A DNA stretch of 64,000 bases, taken from contig CAWDVH010000002.1 in NCBI GenBank assembly GCA_963805705.1, forward strand, positions 8,752 to 72,751, in the 5' to 3' direction. A program made the position numbers and the translations under genes. The first letter of the stretch is position 1. Every line of letters begins with the position of its first letter. Origin of the DNA: CAWDVH01 sp963805705 (GTDB taxonomy: Bacteria; Actinomycetota; Actinomycetes; Streptosporangiales; Streptosporangiaceae). Positions 43,752 to 52,423 of the stretch are shown here, piece by piece. Under the pieces are notes generated by a model. It did not search any database, had not been told where the DNA came from, and saw nothing but the letters and a program-made list of their open reading frames with translations.

Positions 43752-45301
43752 ACCAGCCAGACGGCTCCGCCGCTCCGAGACCTCCGGCTGCCGTCGCGGC
43801 TGCCACGCCGGCTCCGCAGGGACCGGCTCCCGGATCCGATCGCGTGCCGGTGCTGGCCTGGATAATCGCCGCCGTGTTCGTGGCGGTCGAGCTCGCGGTG
43901 AGCAACCGGTACGGCTTCTTGCAGGACGAGCTGTACTTCATCGTGGCGGGGCACCATCTCGCGTTCGGCTACGTGGACCAGCCGCCGATCGCCCCGTTGC
44001 TCACCCGCATCACCGGCATACTCGGCGTCAGCCCGACGGCGATCCGGATCATCCCGGCGCTGGCCGGCGGGGCCATCGTGATCATGGCGGCCAGGTTCGC
44101 GGCGCTGTTCGGCGCGGGCCGGCTCGGCCGGGTGCTCGCCGCCCTCATCACGGCGTGCGCTCCCGTCCTCATCGGCGCCGTGCACATCGGCAATACCACG
44201 CCGCTGGACCTGCTGGCCTGGACGGTGGTCCTGCTCTGCGTCACCACGGCCCTGCTGCGGCACCGGCCGCGCTGGTGGCTCGCTGCAGGAGCCGCCGCCG
44301 GCCTCGGGCTCGAGGCCGACAACCTGGTCATCTTGCTGCTGATCTGCCTGGCCGTGGGCCTGCTCGCCTCACCGCAGCGCTCCGTGCTGCGGACCAGGTG
44401 GCCCTGGCTCGGGGCCGGCATCGCCGCGGTGATCTGGGCGCCGAACCTCATCTGGCAGGCCACGCACGGGTGGCCGCAGCTGGCCATGTCCGCCGCGCTG
44501 CACCAGCAGAACACCTCGCCGGCCGACTACGCGAGCGCCGTGCCGGGCCAGCTCCTGTACCTGGGCCTGCTGGTGGTGCCGCTGGTCGTCGCGGGCTTCG
44601 TCGTCCTCTGGCGAGCCCCCGAGCTGCGGTTCATCGCCGTCTCCGCCACCCTCGTTCTGGTCTACGTGCTGGCCTGGGTACCGGGCAAGGTGTACTACGC
44701 CGACGGCGTGGCCCCGGCGGTGCTGGCCGCGGGCGCCACCGCGGCCGAGCGCTGGATAGCCCGCGCACGCCGGCCGCGGTGGCGGCGATGGCTGATAGTA
44801 GCCGCATCCCTGGTCGGCGTGGCCGCGATCCTGCCGAGCGTCCTGCCGATACTGCCGGCCCGTGACGTGCGCGACTTGCCGGCTACTGCTCAGCAGAGCT
44901 CCCTCGGGGACACCATCGGCTGGCCGCAGCTGACCCGCGCGATCACGGCGCAGGACGCGGCTCTGGTACGCGCCGGGCAGCCGCCCACCTCGATCTTCAC
45001 CGGATACTACGCAGAAGCCGGCGCGCTCGGCGTCCTTGGCTCTGCGCACCACCTGCCGCCCGTGCTCTCCGCCCACAACGCCTACTGGATGTGGGGACCG
45101 GGCCAGGCCTCCGACCGCACGGTGCTCGTGGTCGACGCACTCGGCCAGCTACGGCCGTACTTCGCCCGCTGCCGCCTCCTGAGCACCTACCAGGCCCCGT
45201 ACGGCGTGCAGAACGACTGGACCGGCGTGCAGCTCGGCGTCTGCACCGGCCCGGCGGCCAGCTGGCCCGCGCTGTGGCCGCACCTGAAGCATTACGGCTG
45301 A
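43748..45301 (+). CDS. GT39/ArnT-like polytopic glycosyltransferase
   Basis: The protein has 517 residues and about ten transmembrane helices after a Pro/Ala-rich cytosolic N-terminus. The first extracytoplasmic loop has the GT-C acidic pair in RYGFLQDELYFIVAGHHLAF, followed by DQPPIAPLLTRI, typical of GT39 enzymes that use polyprenyl-phosphate sugar donors. Coupling to a polyprenyl diphosphate synthase suggests the pair makes and uses a lipid-linked sugar for an envelope glycan or protein. The acceptor is unknown. It ends inside the shared terminator hairpin. Confidence 0.88.
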   Translation: MNQPDGSAAPRPPAAVAAATPAPQGPAPGSDRVPVLAWIIAAVFVAVELAVSNRYGFLQDELYFIVAGHHLAFGYVDQPPIAPLLTRITGILGVSPTAIRIIPALAGGAIVIMAARFAALFGAGRLGRVLAALITACAPVLIGAVHIGNTTPLDLLAWTVVLLCVTTALLRHRPRWWLAAGAAAGLGLEADNLVILLLICLAVGLLASPQRSVLRTRWPWLGAGIAAVIWAPNLIWQATHGWPQLAMSAALHQQNTSPADYASAVPGQLLYLGLLVVPLVVAGFVVLWRAPELRFIAVSATLVLVYVLAWVPGKVYYADGVAPAVLAAGATAAERWIARARRPRWRRWLIVAASLVGVAAILPSVLPILPARDVRDLPATAQQSSLGDTIGWPQLTRAITAQDAALVRAGQPPTSIFTGYYAEAGALGVLGSAHHLPPVLSAHNAYWMWGPGQASDRTVLVVDALGQLRPYFARCRLLSTYQAPYGVQNDWTGVQLGVCTGPAASWPALWPHLKHYG

Positions 45302-45319
45302 CCGCGACCGCGGTCAGCC
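45296..45319. terminator. Shared bidirectional terminator containing both stop codons
   Basis: The arms GGCTGACCGC and GCGGTCAGCC are perfect complements around a four-base loop, GACC. The GT39 stop TGA (45299-45301) lies in the left arm and the P450 stop (complement of 45314-45316) in the right arm. The symmetry means each convergent gene ends inside the hairpin that terminates both. Confidence 0.75.
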
Positions 45320-46585
45320 GATGCGCAGCGGAAGCGAGCGCGGTCCGCGGATCTGGCCCGCGGCCCAGGTCACCGCCGACGGGTCATCGAGGCTGAACTC
45401 CGGGATCCGCTCAAGCCAGACCTCGAGGGCGACGCGAAGCTCCATGCGGGCCAGGTGCGAGCCCACGCAGCGGTGGATGCCGAGGCCGAACGCGGCGTGC
45501 CGGTTGACCTCGCGGTCGATGACGACCTCACCCGCCCGGTCGAACTGCGCCGGGTCACGGTTGGCGGCCGGGAACGACAGCAGGATCCAGTCATCGGCCT
45601 TCATGTCCACGCCGTGCCAGTGCATGTCCCCGTTCACCAGCCGCGCCATGGTGACCGGCGCGTAAGCCCGCAGGAACTCCTCCATCGCGGTCGGCAGCAG
45701 CCGGGGATCGGCGATGAGGCGCTCCCGGTCCGCCGGCGTCCTGGCCAGATGCCACAAGGACGCGCCGATCGCGCTCCACGTCGTGTCGATGCCGGCGATG
45801 AGCAGCAGCGCCATCGTGCCGACGACATGGGAGGGGTCGAGACTCTGACCGTGCAGTTCCGCGTTGATCAGGTAAGTGGTGAGGTCCTCACGCGGGTTCT
45901 CGAGGTGCTCGTGGACCTGGGCGACCAGGTAATCGAACAGCTTCATGAACCGCGCGACGCGCTCGTCGGGAGGCAGGTTGATGCCTTCGAGCACGTTCTC
46001 GACAAACTCGCGGAAACGCGGTCCGTCCTCAGGCGGGAAGCCGAGCATGTCAGCGATGACCCGCATGGGGATGTGCTGGGCGTAGTCGTGGGCGGCATCG
46101 ACGACGTCCCGCTCCCCGAACGCGTCGATGAGCGAATGGCAGAACGCCCTGGTGGCCGGCTCCTGCCTGGTGACCGCGGTCTTGGTGAACGCGGGGAGCA
46201 GCAGCTTGCGCGCGTCGTGATGGAACGGCGGGTCGGAGGAGATCGGCGGCGAGCCGCCGACCGGGGCCAGCTCGCGGGGCGGCCGGAAGTTGCTCATGAT
46301 GATCGCTCGCGAGGAGAAGCGCTCGGTGTCGTAGGCGATCGAGGCGACGTCCTCGTAGCGCGTCGGCAGCCAGCCGCCGCCGAACCGCCCGGTGTGCGCG
46401 ATCGGGCAGCTCTGCCGCAGGTTGTCCTGGATCGGGTACGGGTCGGCAGCCCACTCCGGCTCGAGATGCGAGAAGTCGCTCGCCCAGTCCGAGACCGGGC
46501 CCGTGATGATCTCATTGCGCGTCCCGAGCGGCTGCTCTTCGCGCGCCTCCCTGAAGTCTCTGCTGAAGCGGTCATCGACGGCCAT
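45314..46585 (-). CDS. Cytochrome P450
   Basis: From ATG 46585 the 423-residue P450 has the I-helix LLIAGIDTTWSAIGAS (acid and Thr pair for oxygen activation), the ExxR motif in MEEFLRAYAPV and the heme loop FGLGIHRCVGSHLARMEL with Cys373 as the ligand. It is a soluble bacterial class I enzyme and should take electrons from the ferredoxin encoded one base upstream. The reductase partner is not in the window. The substrate is unknown; this fold is common among steroid- and terpene-oxidising P450s. Confidence 0.93.
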   Translation of the reverse strand: MAVDDRFSRDFREAREEQPLGTRNEIITGPVSDWASDFSHLEPEWAADPYPIQDNLRQSCPIAHTGRFGGGWLPTRYEDVASIAYDTERFSSRAIIMSNFRPPRELAPVGGSPPISSDPPFHHDARKLLLPAFTKTAVTRQEPATRAFCHSLIDAFGERDVVDAAHDYAQHIPMRVIADMLGFPPEDGPRFREFVENVLEGINLPPDERVARFMKLFDYLVAQVHEHLENPREDLTTYLINAELHGQSLDPSHVVGTMALLLIAGIDTTWSAIGASLWHLARTPADRERLIADPRLLPTAMEEFLRAYAPVTMARLVNGDMHWHGVDMKADDWILLSFPAANRDPAQFDRAGEVVIDREVNRHAAFGLGIHRCVGSHLARMELRVALEVWLERIPEFSLDDPSAVTWAAGQIRGPRSLPLRIG

Positions 46586-46586
46586 G

Positions 46587-46787
46587 TCACGCCTCCTGGA
46601 GGATGCTGATCGCGCGTTCCGGGCAGTTGGCCGCCGCGAGCTGCGCCTCGCGCTCCTGGCCTGGCGGCACGGCCCCGGTGCCGAGAACCTGCCCGTAGCC
46701 GTCGTCGTCATCGCCGAACAGATCGGGGGAGAGGTCGTAACAGCGGCCGTGCCCCTGGCAGAGCTCGGAGTTGATCTGTACCTTCAC
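46587..46787 (-). CDS. Small ferredoxin (3Fe-4S/4Fe-4S type), partner of the P450
   Basis: GTG 46787 gives 66 residues: VQINSELCQGHGRCYDLSPD with two cluster cysteines and AANCPERAISI with the distal one. A residue other than Cys (Gly/His) sits at the second position of the first motif, as in 3Fe-4S ferredoxins that feed P450s. The start overlaps the TetR stop (GTGA) and the stop is one base before the P450 start, so all three are translationally linked. Confidence 0.88.
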   Translation of the reverse strand: MKVQINSELCQGHGRCYDLSPDLFGDDDDGYGQVLGTGAVPPGQEREAQLAAANCPERAISILQEA

Positions 46788-47464
46788 TGCGCTGTTCCTG
46801 TCTGTGCGATTCCTGCCGGTGCGATTCCTGCCGGTGCGATTCCTGCCGGTGCGATTCCTGCCGGTGCGGTGGCGCCGGGCCGGGCCAGGCCGCTGACCAC
46901 GCGGGTGAGCAACGCGGTCCACTCTTCATCGCCGACCGCATGCAGGTCCGGCGGGACCAGCGCGCTGCCCATAGCGAGCAGGAGGCACAGGTGAGCGAGC
47001 GCGTTCGGCGACAGCGCGGGGTCGATCTCGCCATCGGCCTGGGCGACCTGCATGAGCTCGGCGAGCCGGTCGGCACGCTCGCCGACGTAGCCGCGCATCA
47101 GCCGGGCGACGTCCTGGTCACGACGGGCCGCGACCAGCGCCTCGACGATGAGGTAGCCGCGCGCGTCACGACGGCGGGGGAGCCGCCGGCCAATGGCCAG
47201 CAGCAGGCCCGTGACCGACGACCGGCCGGGATCGGCGGCGAACACATCCGCGAGCAGCCGCCGCCCGTGCGTGCGCAGCGCGTCCACGAGCAGTTCTGCC
47301 TTCGAGCCGAAGTGCGCGTACATCGCGCCGTTGCTCACGCCCGCGGCCGCGGCGATATCGGTCACGCGCGTGCCGTCGTACCCGCGCTCGGCGAAGACGT
47401 CAGCGGCCGCGCCCAGCAGCCGCTGACGGGTCTCGGCGCCGGTAACGCCAGCGATGCGGCCCAT
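46784..47464 (-). CDS. TetR-family repressor of the ferredoxin-P450 operon
   Basis: The 226-residue protein has an N-terminal TetR helix-turn-helix (FAERGYDGTRVTDIAAAAGV, then SNGAMYAHFGSKAELL) and a variable ligand-binding domain. Its last residues are a repetitive tail, APAGI repeated four times, encoded by exact 15-bp units. It leads the operon and should repress its own promoter, where GAACGTTC lies between the -35 and -10 boxes. The inducer is probably the P450 substrate or a relative. Confidence 0.9.
   Translation of the reverse strand: MGRIAGVTGAETRQRLLGAAADVFAERGYDGTRVTDIAAAAGVSNGAMYAHFGSKAELLVDALRTHGRRLLADVFAADPGRSSVTGLLLAIGRRLPRRRDARGYLIVEALVAARRDQDVARLMRGYVGERADRLAELMQVAQADGEIDPALSPNALAHLCLLLAMGSALVPPDLHAVGDEEWTALLTRVVSGLARPGATAPAGIAPAGIAPAGIAPAGIAQTGTAQ
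46806..46865. repeat. 15-bp tandem repeat, 4 exact units, in the TetR gene
   Basis: The unit GCGATTCCTGCCGGT is repeated four times without change. Being 15 bp, it keeps the frame and adds APAGI units to the TetR C-terminus. Exact identity at wobble positions implies recent slippage expansion. Confidence 0.95.
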
Positions 47465-47471
47465 GGATCAA

Positions 47472-47500
47472 ATTAAAAGAACGTTCATCTGATTCGTCAA
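47472..47500 (-). promoter_or_regulatory. Sigma-70-type promoter and TetR operator, probably leaderless
   Basis: On the minus strand TTGACG (47500-47495) and TTTAAT (47477-47472) are separated by exactly 17 bases. The TetR ATG begins seven bases after the -10 box, so transcription should start at or next to the start codon, and no ribosome site exists. GAACGTTC, an 8-bp palindrome (47479-47486), lies inside the spacer, where a bound repressor would block RNA polymerase. Confidence 0.75.
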
Positions 47501-47550
47501 GGGCAGGCCTGACCGAACGGGCGTGTTTCAGGCTCGCCGGACCAGCACCG

Positions 47551-49017
47551 TCAGCGGCAGGCGTCCTCTGAATGACAGCCGCAGCAGCCGTGCGGCAGCC
47601 GATCCCGGCCGCCGCACGGCTGCTCGCAGGCGCAGAGGCAGGCCTGGCCAGGGCGCAGTACCGGGCCGACGCCGGGCAGCGCCTGGGCGCGGGCCAGCCG
47701 GAGCAGGGACTCGGCCGCCGCACGGGCGCTCTCGCCGGTGCCGGACATCCGGGCGGCAATAAGGCCTGACACGACGGGCGTCGAGAACGAGGTTCCGCTC
47801 CATCTGGCCATGCCGAAGAACTCTGCCTCCTGGCCCGCCCTCAGCTCGTGGTACTGGTACTTGCCACGGGCGAAGGCGTGGACCAGATCCTGGCCCGGCG
47901 CATAGACGTTGACCCAGTCGCCGTAATCGGAGAACCACGCACGCGCGTCCCCCGGCGGGCCCAGCGCCCCGACGCCAATCACGTCGTCCATTTCCGCGGG
48001 CGAGAATTTCCAGTCGAGGCCCTCATTGCCGGCGGCGGCCACCAGGACAGTCCGGCCGCACTCGCGCAGCGGCCCCTTGACGAAGGCGTGGAAGCTCAGC
48101 AGACCGCGATGCTTCCAGGTGTGGGTCCCCGCGGAAAGGCTGATGACGTCGGGGGCCCAGTCCAGTACGGACAGGAGCACCTTGACGATATCGGACTCAT
48201 AGAGCGCGCCCGCCTTCTCGAAAACGCGCGCTACCCGTACCTCTGCGCGAGGGGCCATGGCCCGCACGATGCTGGCGATGAATGTTCCGTGACCGCCGTA
48301 CAGCCCGATGGGACCGCCCTCGTGCACATGCTGATCGGGTTCGCCGGTGACCCCGTTCAGCCATGAATGCCTGGCCGGTGCCTCCTCCACCAGTCCCGTG
48401 TCCACCACGGCGACCAGGGTCCCGCGGCCGTCGCAGCGTGCTCTGGATATCCCCGGTCGGGGAGCCGCGTTGCCGGGCTCGTAATCGGGTTCCGTGGCCG
48501 GGCACCAGGTGGCCGGCGCTACCGACACCATGTGGTCAGGTCCTGCTACGCCAGGACCCAGCTCCCGCTCGATATCGTCCAGCGCGCCGAACAGGGCCCG
48601 GGCTTCTGCCACGGGGTCATCCTGATGGTCGGACACCACTTCCACGAGCGCGAGGCCGGGTATCGGATGGCGGACCCGTCCGGTCCGCCGAGGCCGGTCC
48701 TCGTCAGCCTCGGTAACCGGGGCCCCGTCAGGCCTGGTCACCGGGAGGCGGTGCGGGCTGAGAATGCCGAGAACTCGCTGAAGGTCCTGTTCGCGGGTCA
48801 GCAGGTGCTGGCGGCGGTAGACGAACTCGACCGGGTCCTGGTCCTCGTCATGGTCCTCTGGCCGCCGCGGCGGATAGACGGCAGCATCATCAGGGAAATT
48901 CTCCAGGATGTGCCCGACCTGGATTTCCGAGATCTTCCTGCTATTCGCGGACTCGTCGTTGCCATTGCCAGTGCCGTCGTTCCCGCCGTTGTCCCGGCTG
49001 CCCTCGCCTGCCGTCAT
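47551..49017 (-). CDS. Subtilisin-like S8 serine protease, no signal peptide
   Basis: The product has 488 residues. The triad is intact: Asp206 in LVAVVDTGLV, His243 in GGHGTFIASI and Ser410 in WSGTSFSTPVVSGLI, with oxyanion Asn331 in VAAAGNEG. The N-terminal 190 residues are acidic and lack a signal peptide or recognisable inhibitor propeptide, so it is probably cytosolic. The C-terminal 35 residues hold eight cysteines (CLCACEQPC and the final CCGCHSEDAC), a possible metal site. It is divergent from the CHAT protease gene, with only 59 bp between start codons. Confidence 0.9.
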   Translation of the reverse strand: MTAGEGSRDNGGNDGTGNGNDESANSRKISEIQVGHILENFPDDAAVYPPRRPEDHDEDQDPVEFVYRRQHLLTREQDLQRVLGILSPHRLPVTRPDGAPVTEADEDRPRRTGRVRHPIPGLALVEVVSDHQDDPVAEARALFGALDDIERELGPGVAGPDHMVSVAPATWCPATEPDYEPGNAAPRPGISRARCDGRGTLVAVVDTGLVEEAPARHSWLNGVTGEPDQHVHEGGPIGLYGGHGTFIASIVRAMAPRAEVRVARVFEKAGALYESDIVKVLLSVLDWAPDVISLSAGTHTWKHRGLLSFHAFVKGPLRECGRTVLVAAAGNEGLDWKFSPAEMDDVIGVGALGPPGDARAWFSDYGDWVNVYAPGQDLVHAFARGKYQYHELRAGQEAEFFGMARWSGTSFSTPVVSGLIAARMSGTGESARAAAESLLRLARAQALPGVGPVLRPGQACLCACEQPCGGRDRLPHGCCGCHSEDACR

Positions 49018-49076
49018 CGGAAACCCCTAGCTATGAGTACCTATCCGGAGCTGCTGATCTCCACCATCATGGACAT

Positions 49077-51710
49077 ATGTCAGAGAGTGGCGATAGTGCC
49101 TCAGATACTACTGAGGCCAGTCATCTTCTCATTCTCGCGCATTCCCGGCCCGCCGAGGCGCTGGCCAGGGCGCGGGGGGTGCTGGCGCGTCAGCCGCCCG
49201 TCCCAGCCGCTACGGCATCGGTCGCGCATCAGGCCGCCGGCATCGCGCTGCGGGATCTTGGCTACCCGGCGGACGGGCTAGCCGAATTGCGGCGGGCCCT
49301 CCGGTCGGCCAGGGCCAGCGGGCAGGCCCAGCGCCAGGCCGACGTCCGGGCCAGTCTCGGCGTGACGATGGTGCTGGCCGGCCGTACCGCCCAGGGCATG
49401 GCCCATCTCGACAGTGCGGCCCTGGTGGCACGCGGGGTACTGGCCGGCCGGGTCCTGATGCGCCGTGCGGGGGTACTGTCCCTGCTGGGCCGGAGGGACC
49501 AGGCGCTGTGCGACCTGAACCAGGTGGTGGCGATCCTGCACCGGCACCGGGACTTCCTGTGGGAGGCCAGGGCCCGCAGTCACCGCGGCCTGCTCCTGCT
49601 CGAAATGGGCCAGACCCGGCGGGCAGATGCCGACTTCTCCAGCGCCGAACAGCAGTTCAGGCTGACCGGCCAGGAATGGGAATACGCGACGGCACGGCAT
49701 AACCGCGGGCTGGTCGCGGCCGCCTCCGGCCATGTACCGGGGGCGCTGGAATTCCTCGCCGAGGCGGGCCGGTGCTATGACCAGCTGGGCACGCCCATGC
49801 TGGACGTCGCCATCGACCGCTGCGCGGTCCTGCTGTCGGCCGGGCTGGCGGCGGATGCGTGGGCCGAGACCGACACCGCAGCCCGCGGCCCTGGTCGCGA
49901 TGTCCGCGGCTCCACGAAATTCGCCGAGTTGCTGTACTCCTGCGCGACGGCGGCGCTGGCGGCCGGTGATCCGCTGGCGGCCGCGGACCGGGCCGAGCAG
50001 GCCGCGCGGCTCTTCCGCCGCCAGCGCCGGGAGCGATGGTCCGCCCGGACCCGCCTAGTACTGGTGCGGGCCCGTCATGCTGGCGGCGACACCAGCCCGG
50101 GTGCCTACCGCCTGGCCTGCTCCGTGGCCCGTCAGCTGGACGCCATGCGCGCGGACGAGACGCCGGAGGCGCACCTGCTGGCCGGGCAGCTGGCCCTGCT
50201 GCGGGGCGCGGCCGCGCGGGCCGAGGATCACCTGGCCGCCGCGGCCAGGCCCCGCCGGGGCGGCCCCGCGCTCACCCGCAGCCGCGCGTGGCTGGCCAGG
50301 GCGCTGCTCTGCCAGCTGCGCGGGCAGCAGCCGCAGATGCTGGCCGCCTGCCGCCGCGGCCTGGCCATCCTGGCCGAGCACCAGCAGATGCTGGGGGCCA
50401 GTGAGCTGCGGGCCGCCGTGACGGCCCACGGCCGGGAGCTCGCCGCCATCGGCCAGCGGGCCGCCCTGGACTGCGGGAATAGCCGGCAGCTACTCGCCTG
50501 GAGCGAGCGGTGGCGGGCCACTGCCTCGGCCACCAGGCCAGCCAGGCTGCCGCGCGACGGCGAGCTGGCCAGGGACCTGTCCGCCCTGCGGGAGGTCGGC
50601 CGGCGGCTGGACCACGACCTGGTCGCCGCCGCCCAGGTCCCGGCGCTGCGGCGGGAGCGCGCGCGGCTGGAGGCCGCCGTGCGGGCCCGCATACTGCGCA
50701 CCCCAGGGACGGCCGCGGCGCGCAGCCGCCCGTTCACCGTGCCGGCCTTGCTCAGGGCGCTGGGCAGCGCGGTGCTGATCGAGCTCATCGAGCTGGACGG
50801 CACCCTGCACGCGGTGACCGTCCGGCGATCGGGCATCCGCGTGCACACCGTGGGCAGCGCCGCGGACGCGGCCCGCGAAGTGGACTTCGCGCGTTTCCTC
50901 CTGGGCCGGCTGGCGCATGGCCGGCCGGTGGCAGATCCCGGCCAGGCGCTCGCCGACGCCGGCCGCCTGCTCGAGCAGGCGCTGCTCGGCCCGGCGGCGG
51001 CCGGGCTCGATGCTGGCCCGGTGGTCATCGTTCCGCCCGGCCGGCTGAACGCCATCCCCTGGGGGCTGCTGCCGGTGCTGCGGGGCCGGCCGGTCAGCGT
51101 CAGCCCGTCCGCGGCCGCCTGGCTGCGGGCCAGCTCGGCTCCCGAGCCTGGTCATCGCGGCGTCACCCTGGTCGCCGGCCCTGACCTGGCGGCCGCTGAG
51201 GCCGAGGTAAAGGGCCTGGCCGACCTGTATCCGCGGGCCACCATCCTGGCCGACGGCACGGCGACAGCCGGGCGCGTGCTCGCCGCGCTCGATGACTCCT
51301 GGCTCGCGCACGTCGCGGCGCACGGGACGTTTCGCGCGGACAACCCGCTCTTCTCGTCCTTGCAGCTGGATGACGGGCCGCTGACCGTCTACGACATCGA
51401 GAGCATGAACACCGCACCGCACCGCCTGGTGCTGTCCGCCTGCGAGTCGGGCCGGGCGGCGCCCGCCGGGGCAGACGAGCTGCTGGGCCTGGCCAGCAGC
51501 CTGATGCCGATGGGCACCGTCGGCATCGTGGCCGCCATCGTGCCGGTCAGTGACCTGATCACCCCCTCGGTCATGCGCTCCCTGCACCGGAGCGTGGCCG
51601 GGGGCGCGGGGTTCCCCGCTGCGCTGCAGCAGGCACGGGCGGATGCGGCCGAGACAGGCGACCCGGTCACACTGGCAACAGCGTGCTCCTTCATCGCACT
51701 GGGGGTGTGA
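49077..51710 (+). CDS. TPR-CHAT domain protease
   Basis: The product has 877 residues. About 1-500 are TPR-like helical pairs (for example ALCDLNQVVAILHRHRDFLW); about 560-877 form a caspase-like CHAT domain with the catalytic dyad His749 in AHVAAHGTFR and Cys789 in LVLSACESGRA. CHAT proteases cut protein targets after activation; some bacterial members activate gasdermins or are triggered by other complexes. TPRs usually bind the activator or substrate. The sigma factor gene follows after two bases. No gasdermin-like protein is visible here. Confidence 0.9.
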   Translation: MSESGDSASDTTEASHLLILAHSRPAEALARARGVLARQPPVPAATASVAHQAAGIALRDLGYPADGLAELRRALRSARASGQAQRQADVRASLGVTMVLAGRTAQGMAHLDSAALVARGVLAGRVLMRRAGVLSLLGRRDQALCDLNQVVAILHRHRDFLWEARARSHRGLLLLEMGQTRRADADFSSAEQQFRLTGQEWEYATARHNRGLVAAASGHVPGALEFLAEAGRCYDQLGTPMLDVAIDRCAVLLSAGLAADAWAETDTAARGPGRDVRGSTKFAELLYSCATAALAAGDPLAAADRAEQAARLFRRQRRERWSARTRLVLVRARHAGGDTSPGAYRLACSVARQLDAMRADETPEAHLLAGQLALLRGAAARAEDHLAAAARPRRGGPALTRSRAWLARALLCQLRGQQPQMLAACRRGLAILAEHQQMLGASELRAAVTAHGRELAAIGQRAALDCGNSRQLLAWSERWRATASATRPARLPRDGELARDLSALREVGRRLDHDLVAAAQVPALRRERARLEAAVRARILRTPGTAAARSRPFTVPALLRALGSAVLIELIELDGTLHAVTVRRSGIRVHTVGSAADAAREVDFARFLLGRLAHGRPVADPGQALADAGRLLEQALLGPAAAGLDAGPVVIVPPGRLNAIPWGLLPVLRGRPVSVSPSAAAWLRASSAPEPGHRGVTLVAGPDLAAAEAEVKGLADLYPRATILADGTATAGRVLAALDDSWLAHVAAHGTFRADNPLFSSLQLDDGPLTVYDIESMNTAPHRLVLSACESGRAAPAGADELLGLASSLMPMGTVGIVAAIVPVSDLITPSVMRSLHRSVAGGAGFPAALQQARADAAETGDPVTLATACSFIALGV

Positions 51711-51712
51711 TC

Positions 51713-52321
51713 ATGACGGCGACCGAGGGCAGTCCTGATCCCGCGATAGCTGACGCGAAGATTCTGGATGACCCCGTTCCTGGCTGGGTGCGGGCCGCGG
51801 CGGCCGGTGACGCGCAGGCCTGGGAGCAGCTGGTGGACCGCTACGCCGGCCTGGTGTGGTCCATCTGCCGGTCCTACCGGATGAGTGACGACGATACTGC
51901 CGACGCCGCCCAGCTGACCTGGCTGCGCCTGCTGGAGAACCTGGAGCGGATCCGCGATCCGCGGCGGCTGGCCGGCTGGCTCGCTACCACCTGCCGCCGC
52001 GAGTGCCTGACCCTGCTACGGCGGTCGCGGTCCTCGGTAACCGTGGACGACGAGCACATGGACCGGCTGCTCGGCGGGGCCGCTCCAGCTGATCAGCGGG
52101 TCCTGGCGGCCGAGCAGTACGCCGCCTTGTGGCAGGCGTTCCAGCGGCTCAGCGACTGGTGCCAGCAGGTGCTCCGAGCGCTGGTCGTCGACGCGGAAGA
52201 CGGGCCGCCGTCCTACCGCCTGGTAGCCTCTCAGCTCCAGACCCCGGTCGGCAGCCTCGGGCCGACCCGCTCGCGCTGCCTGAGCCAGCTCAGGAAACTG
52301 CTTGACAGCAGTGGTATCTAG
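51713..52321 (+). CDS. Sigma-70 family (ECF-like) factor
   Basis: The product has 202 residues. Region 2 is present (AWEQLVDRYAGLVWSICRSY and DAAQLTWLRLLENLERI) and region 4 is recognisable (FQRLSDWCQQVLRALVVD and VGSLGPTRSRCLSQLRKLLD), separated by a short linker. It has no visible anti-sigma gene beside it. The start is two bases after the CHAT gene stop, so they are cotranscribed. It could direct expression of the locus or be a substrate or target of the two proteases. Confidence 0.88.
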   Translation: MTATEGSPDPAIADAKILDDPVPGWVRAAAAGDAQAWEQLVDRYAGLVWSICRSYRMSDDDTADAAQLTWLRLLENLERIRDPRRLAGWLATTCRRECLTLLRRSRSSVTVDDEHMDRLLGGAAPADQRVLAAEQYAALWQAFQRLSDWCQQVLRALVVDAEDGPPSYRLVASQLQTPVGSLGPTRSRCLSQLRKLLDSSGI

Positions 52322-52423
52322 CGTGTTCGCGGCGACTCATGATGGGTAGGAGCCGCACAGGTGGCCCTGGCGGCCTAGCCGTGCAGAGCGCGCATCAACG
52401 GCGCGGGTCAGAGCGGAGAGCCA

